DNA from: Collinsella sp. AF23-4AC
GTDB lineage: Bacteria; Actinomycetota; Coriobacteriia; Coriobacteriales; Coriobacteriaceae
Reading direction: 5' to 3'
Length of the DNA: 41,105 bases
Assembly: GCF_003462685.1 (NCBI RefSeq)
Contig: NZ_QRVE01000017.1
Coordinates: 1-41,105, forward strand
Position numbers and translations under genes: made by a program. Numbering within the stretch: position 1 is the stretch's first letter; each line of letters begins with the position of its first letter. This document shows positions 39,746-41,105 of this stretch, in pieces. The notes beneath the pieces are model-generated. The model was not told the DNA's origin and did no database searches. It saw nothing but the letters and a program-made list of their open reading frames with translations.

Positions 39746-39795
39746 GACAGCAAAAGGGGCCGAGAATCGCTTCCCAGCCCCTTTTGCTGTCTTTT
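39746..39795. terminator. terminator between the WalJ-like and hsp20 genes
   Basis: GACAGCAAAAGGGGC (39746-39760) pairs with GCCCCTTTTGCTGTC (39777-39791), followed by TTTT on the plus strand. It lies 9 bases after the stop. Confidence 0.92.
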
Positions 39796-39818
39796 AATAG
39801 CGCAGAACACCAACGAAG

Positions 39819-40250
39819 TTAGTCGATGGAGATCTTCGTAACGTTCTTCTTCTCGACGATCTTGGGAACCGTAACGGTCAGGATGCCGTCAGCGTACTTA
39901 GCCGAGAGACCCTCGCTCGAAGCGTCCTTTAGATACACGCCACGCGTCGCGCTGTACGAGCTGAACTCCTTCTGCAGGAAGTTCTTGCCCTCGTTCTCCT
40001 CGTCTTCCTCGACATTCACGCTAATGGACAGACGGCCCTCATTGAGCTCGACATCAATATCGTCCTTGGCGACGCCGGTCAGATAGGCCTTGACCTCATA
40101 GCCGTCGCCCTTATCCTCAACGTCAACGGGAAACGCCTTGGAAGCAATCGAGTTGTTTGCAAGGTCGGTCATATCATCAAACAGATCGAACAGCGAGCTA
40201 GCAGAAGGACGAACGCCAAAAACCGAACGATAAGGAACCATGCTTGCCAT
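39819..40250 (-). CDS. Hsp20/alpha-crystallin small heat-shock protein
   Basis: A 143-residue holdase chaperone that keeps unfolded proteins soluble. The N-terminal arm (MASMVPYRSVFGVRPS...LFDLFDD) is followed by the alpha-crystallin domain from about residue 37 (AFPVDVEDKGDGYEVKAYLTGVAKDDIDVELNEGRL, in parts). It ends in the conserved AKYADGILTVTVPK and a short tail. ATG 40250 has AAGGAG at a good distance; the 11 extra codons upstream are not needed. Upstream AT-rich sequence contains the promoter. No perfect HAIR or CIRCE element was found. Stands alone. Confidence 0.94.
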   Translation of the reverse strand: MASMVPYRSVFGVRPSASSLFDLFDDMTDLANNSIASKAFPVDVEDKGDGYEVKAYLTGVAKDDIDVELNEGRLSISVNVEEDEENEGKNFLQKEFSSYSATRGVYLKDASSEGLSAKYADGILTVTVPKIVEKKNVTKISID

Positions 40251-40417
40251 GTTTACCACTCCTTTTAAGGACTGCCGAGCCATCTTTTAGGTGACTGGGA
40301 CTTCTTTTGACGCTCTTATATATGCCCAACCGCTTCTTATATATACATCGACTATAAAGTTTTTTGAGTCCTGTACTATAAGCATATCTAAGTGTGTATG
40401 ACTCAGGTTTTAGTAAG

Positions 40418-40446
40418 ATTAAGGTTCTTTGAACCAGAGCTATAAT
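40418..40446 (+). promoter_or_regulatory. promoter with internal palindrome before the tail-anchored protein gene
   Basis: TATAAT at 40441-40446 is a perfect -10. The -35 is poor (ATTAAG or TTAAGG near 40418-40424). GGTTC-TTT-GAACC (40423-40435) fills the spacer, which suggests that a bound dimeric regulator controls this promoter. Confidence 0.5.
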
Positions 40447-40486
40447 AACGAGTATGTTCGCAGCTACAAATAACAAGGGGCTTACA

Positions 40487-40519
40487 ATGAGCGCGTACAC
40501 GTTGTTGGTAACGAGCTAA
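40487..40519 (+). CDS. possible ten-codon leader peptide
   Basis: ATG AGC ... TAA encodes MSAYTLLVTS. AAGGGG lies 7 bases before it, as good as the ribosome site of the next gene. Its stop overlaps that site (AAAGGG 40518-40523), and the main ATG is 8 bases further on. Such coupling is typical of leader peptides or re-initiation. Nothing in the sequence shows a sensed amino acid. Confidence 0.4.
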   Translation: MSAYTLLVTS

Positions 40520-40527
40520 AGGGCATC

Positions 40528-40995
40528 ATGGACGACCAAAACCAGAACAAAATGTTTATGCCGACGCAGGGGGAAGATACTTCCACGCAGCCGCCACGGT
40601 TCCATCGCCCCCACATCTCACAAGAGCCCATTAATGATCCTGAGCCCGAGTATGTGACGAGAAATCGATATCAAACGCTCGAGGATGCCCAAACGGAACG
40701 TAAACATATGGGCGTCGCCTCGGGAGACCCTGTATATCTGAAAGACGCACCGTTATCAAAAAACAGCGCAGCTAGTGAGGAGCCACTGAAAGCATCCGCC
40801 GCTCATCAACAAAGAGGTCCTCGGCCAAAGCAAACCTTGACGCATTCGGCTCGCTATCTCGAAACGCCAAAACAGGGAAAATCAATCTTTGTTTCATCAA
40901 GTAAACGACACAAGCAGCATCGACTGACAATCCTGCTTTTGATCATTGTGGCCATAGCGGTTGCCCTTGTTATTCGATTTATCTTCTTTAAATAA
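40528..40995 (+). CDS. hypothetical tail-anchored-like protein, 155 residues
   Basis: Unrecognised. The first 125 residues are hydrophilic, rich in Pro, Gln, Ser and charged residues with no visible fold motif. A basic stretch (SSSKRHKQHR) is followed by one C-terminal membrane segment, LTILLLIIVAIAVALVIRFIFF, ending in a single Lys. The soluble part would be cytoplasmic. AAAGGG precedes the ATG by 5 bases. A short mini-ORF and a promoter with a palindromic spacer lie upstream. A terminator hairpin at 41064-41091 ends the unit. Confidence 0.7.
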   Translation: MDDQNQNKMFMPTQGEDTSTQPPRFHRPHISQEPINDPEPEYVTRNRYQTLEDAQTERKHMGVASGDPVYLKDAPLSKNSAASEEPLKASAAHQQRGPRPKQTLTHSARYLETPKQGKSIFVSSSKRHKQHRLTILLLIIVAIAVALVIRFIFFK

Positions 40996-41063
40996 AGGCT
41001 CAATACCAAAAACGATAAGATCGTCTGGTGTAATAGAGTCATTTACGCCCAATAAACGCAAAA

Positions 41064-41091
41064 AAGGGGGAGGCCGCGAGGCCTCCCCCTT
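41064..41091. terminator. terminator at the window end
   Basis: AAGGGGGAGGCC (41064-41075) pairs perfectly with GGCCTCCCCCTT (41080-41091) around GCGA, with A-run before and TCTTC after. It can serve the plus-strand gene and any minus-strand gene entering from beyond the window. Confidence 0.85.
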
Positions 41092-41105
41092 CTTCAATCT
41101 CGATG

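Noticed and set aside
40300..40440. HAIR or CIRCE element before hsp20
   Set aside because: TTGAGTC and GACTCAG are present but about 30 bases apart. CTTGAGT-N7-ACTCAAG or TTAGCACTC-N9-GAGTGCTAA spacing is not met.
1..41105. tRNA or rRNA genes
   Set aside because: No cloverleaf with a T-loop GTTCRA and CCA-type end, and no rRNA sequence, was recognised by eye. A tRNAscan run would settle this.

Overview
The window looks like chromosomal DNA of a Coriobacteriia actinobacterium, most likely Collinsella or a close relative. This rests on moderately high GC, the tilS-hpt-ftsH block, the gene repertoire, and numerous GGGACAG-core palindromic repeats between genes; no database search was possible. 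The first 2.2 kb is visibly richer in GC and AGG codons than the rest and holds two IS30-like insertion sequences in tandem, the first cut by the window edge. The remainder is a mosaic of short operons separated by clear hairpin terminators.

Layout. 1-2209: two related IS30-type elements. 2302-5521: a small unknown protein, a nitroreductase, an unknown one-membrane-segment protein and a Fis-type regulator with a degenerate AAA+ core. 5787-7715: a YeiH-family membrane protein divergent from a GntR/FCD regulator. 7834-12547: glmS with a palindromic site upstream, a LacI-family regulator and a DUF4143 ATPase. 12749-17724: a HAD phosphatase, orphan larE, an AlbA_2/GHKL/winged-helix regulator preceded by about a dozen TCTCTCTAA half-sites, and an exported DNA-entry-type nuclease. 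18001-25319: a sugar-alcohol utilisation cluster with a GntR/UTRA regulator, a TIM-like isomerase, glucitol-type PTS (IIA, GutM, IIBC, IIC), an FGGY kinase, a class II aldolase and a HAD phosphatase. 25495-30290: an EF-G-like GTPase and a polar amino-acid ABC transporter. 30630-40995: an RlmD-type rRNA methyltransferase, a PHP phosphatase, an aminotransferase, the tilS-hpt-ftsH block, a WalJ-type metallo-hydrolase, Hsp20, and a tail-anchored-like protein behind a ten-codon mini-ORF.

How the genes work together. The clearest system is the polyol cluster. A sorbitol-family PTS would import and phosphorylate a sugar alcohol, an FGGY kinase would add or supply a phosphate, a class II aldolase would cleave a ketose phosphate, and a TIM-fold isomerase would handle the triose or tetrose phosphate. 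Two promoters of this cluster share a 15-base site, TAGACGTCTATRTAC. No polyol-phosphate dehydrogenase is present, so the substrate is unresolved. The other notable feature is the set of intergenic palindromes: three near-identical 50-base copies, two related ACCACCAC variants, one 60-base perfect hairpin, and one 137-base nested palindrome.
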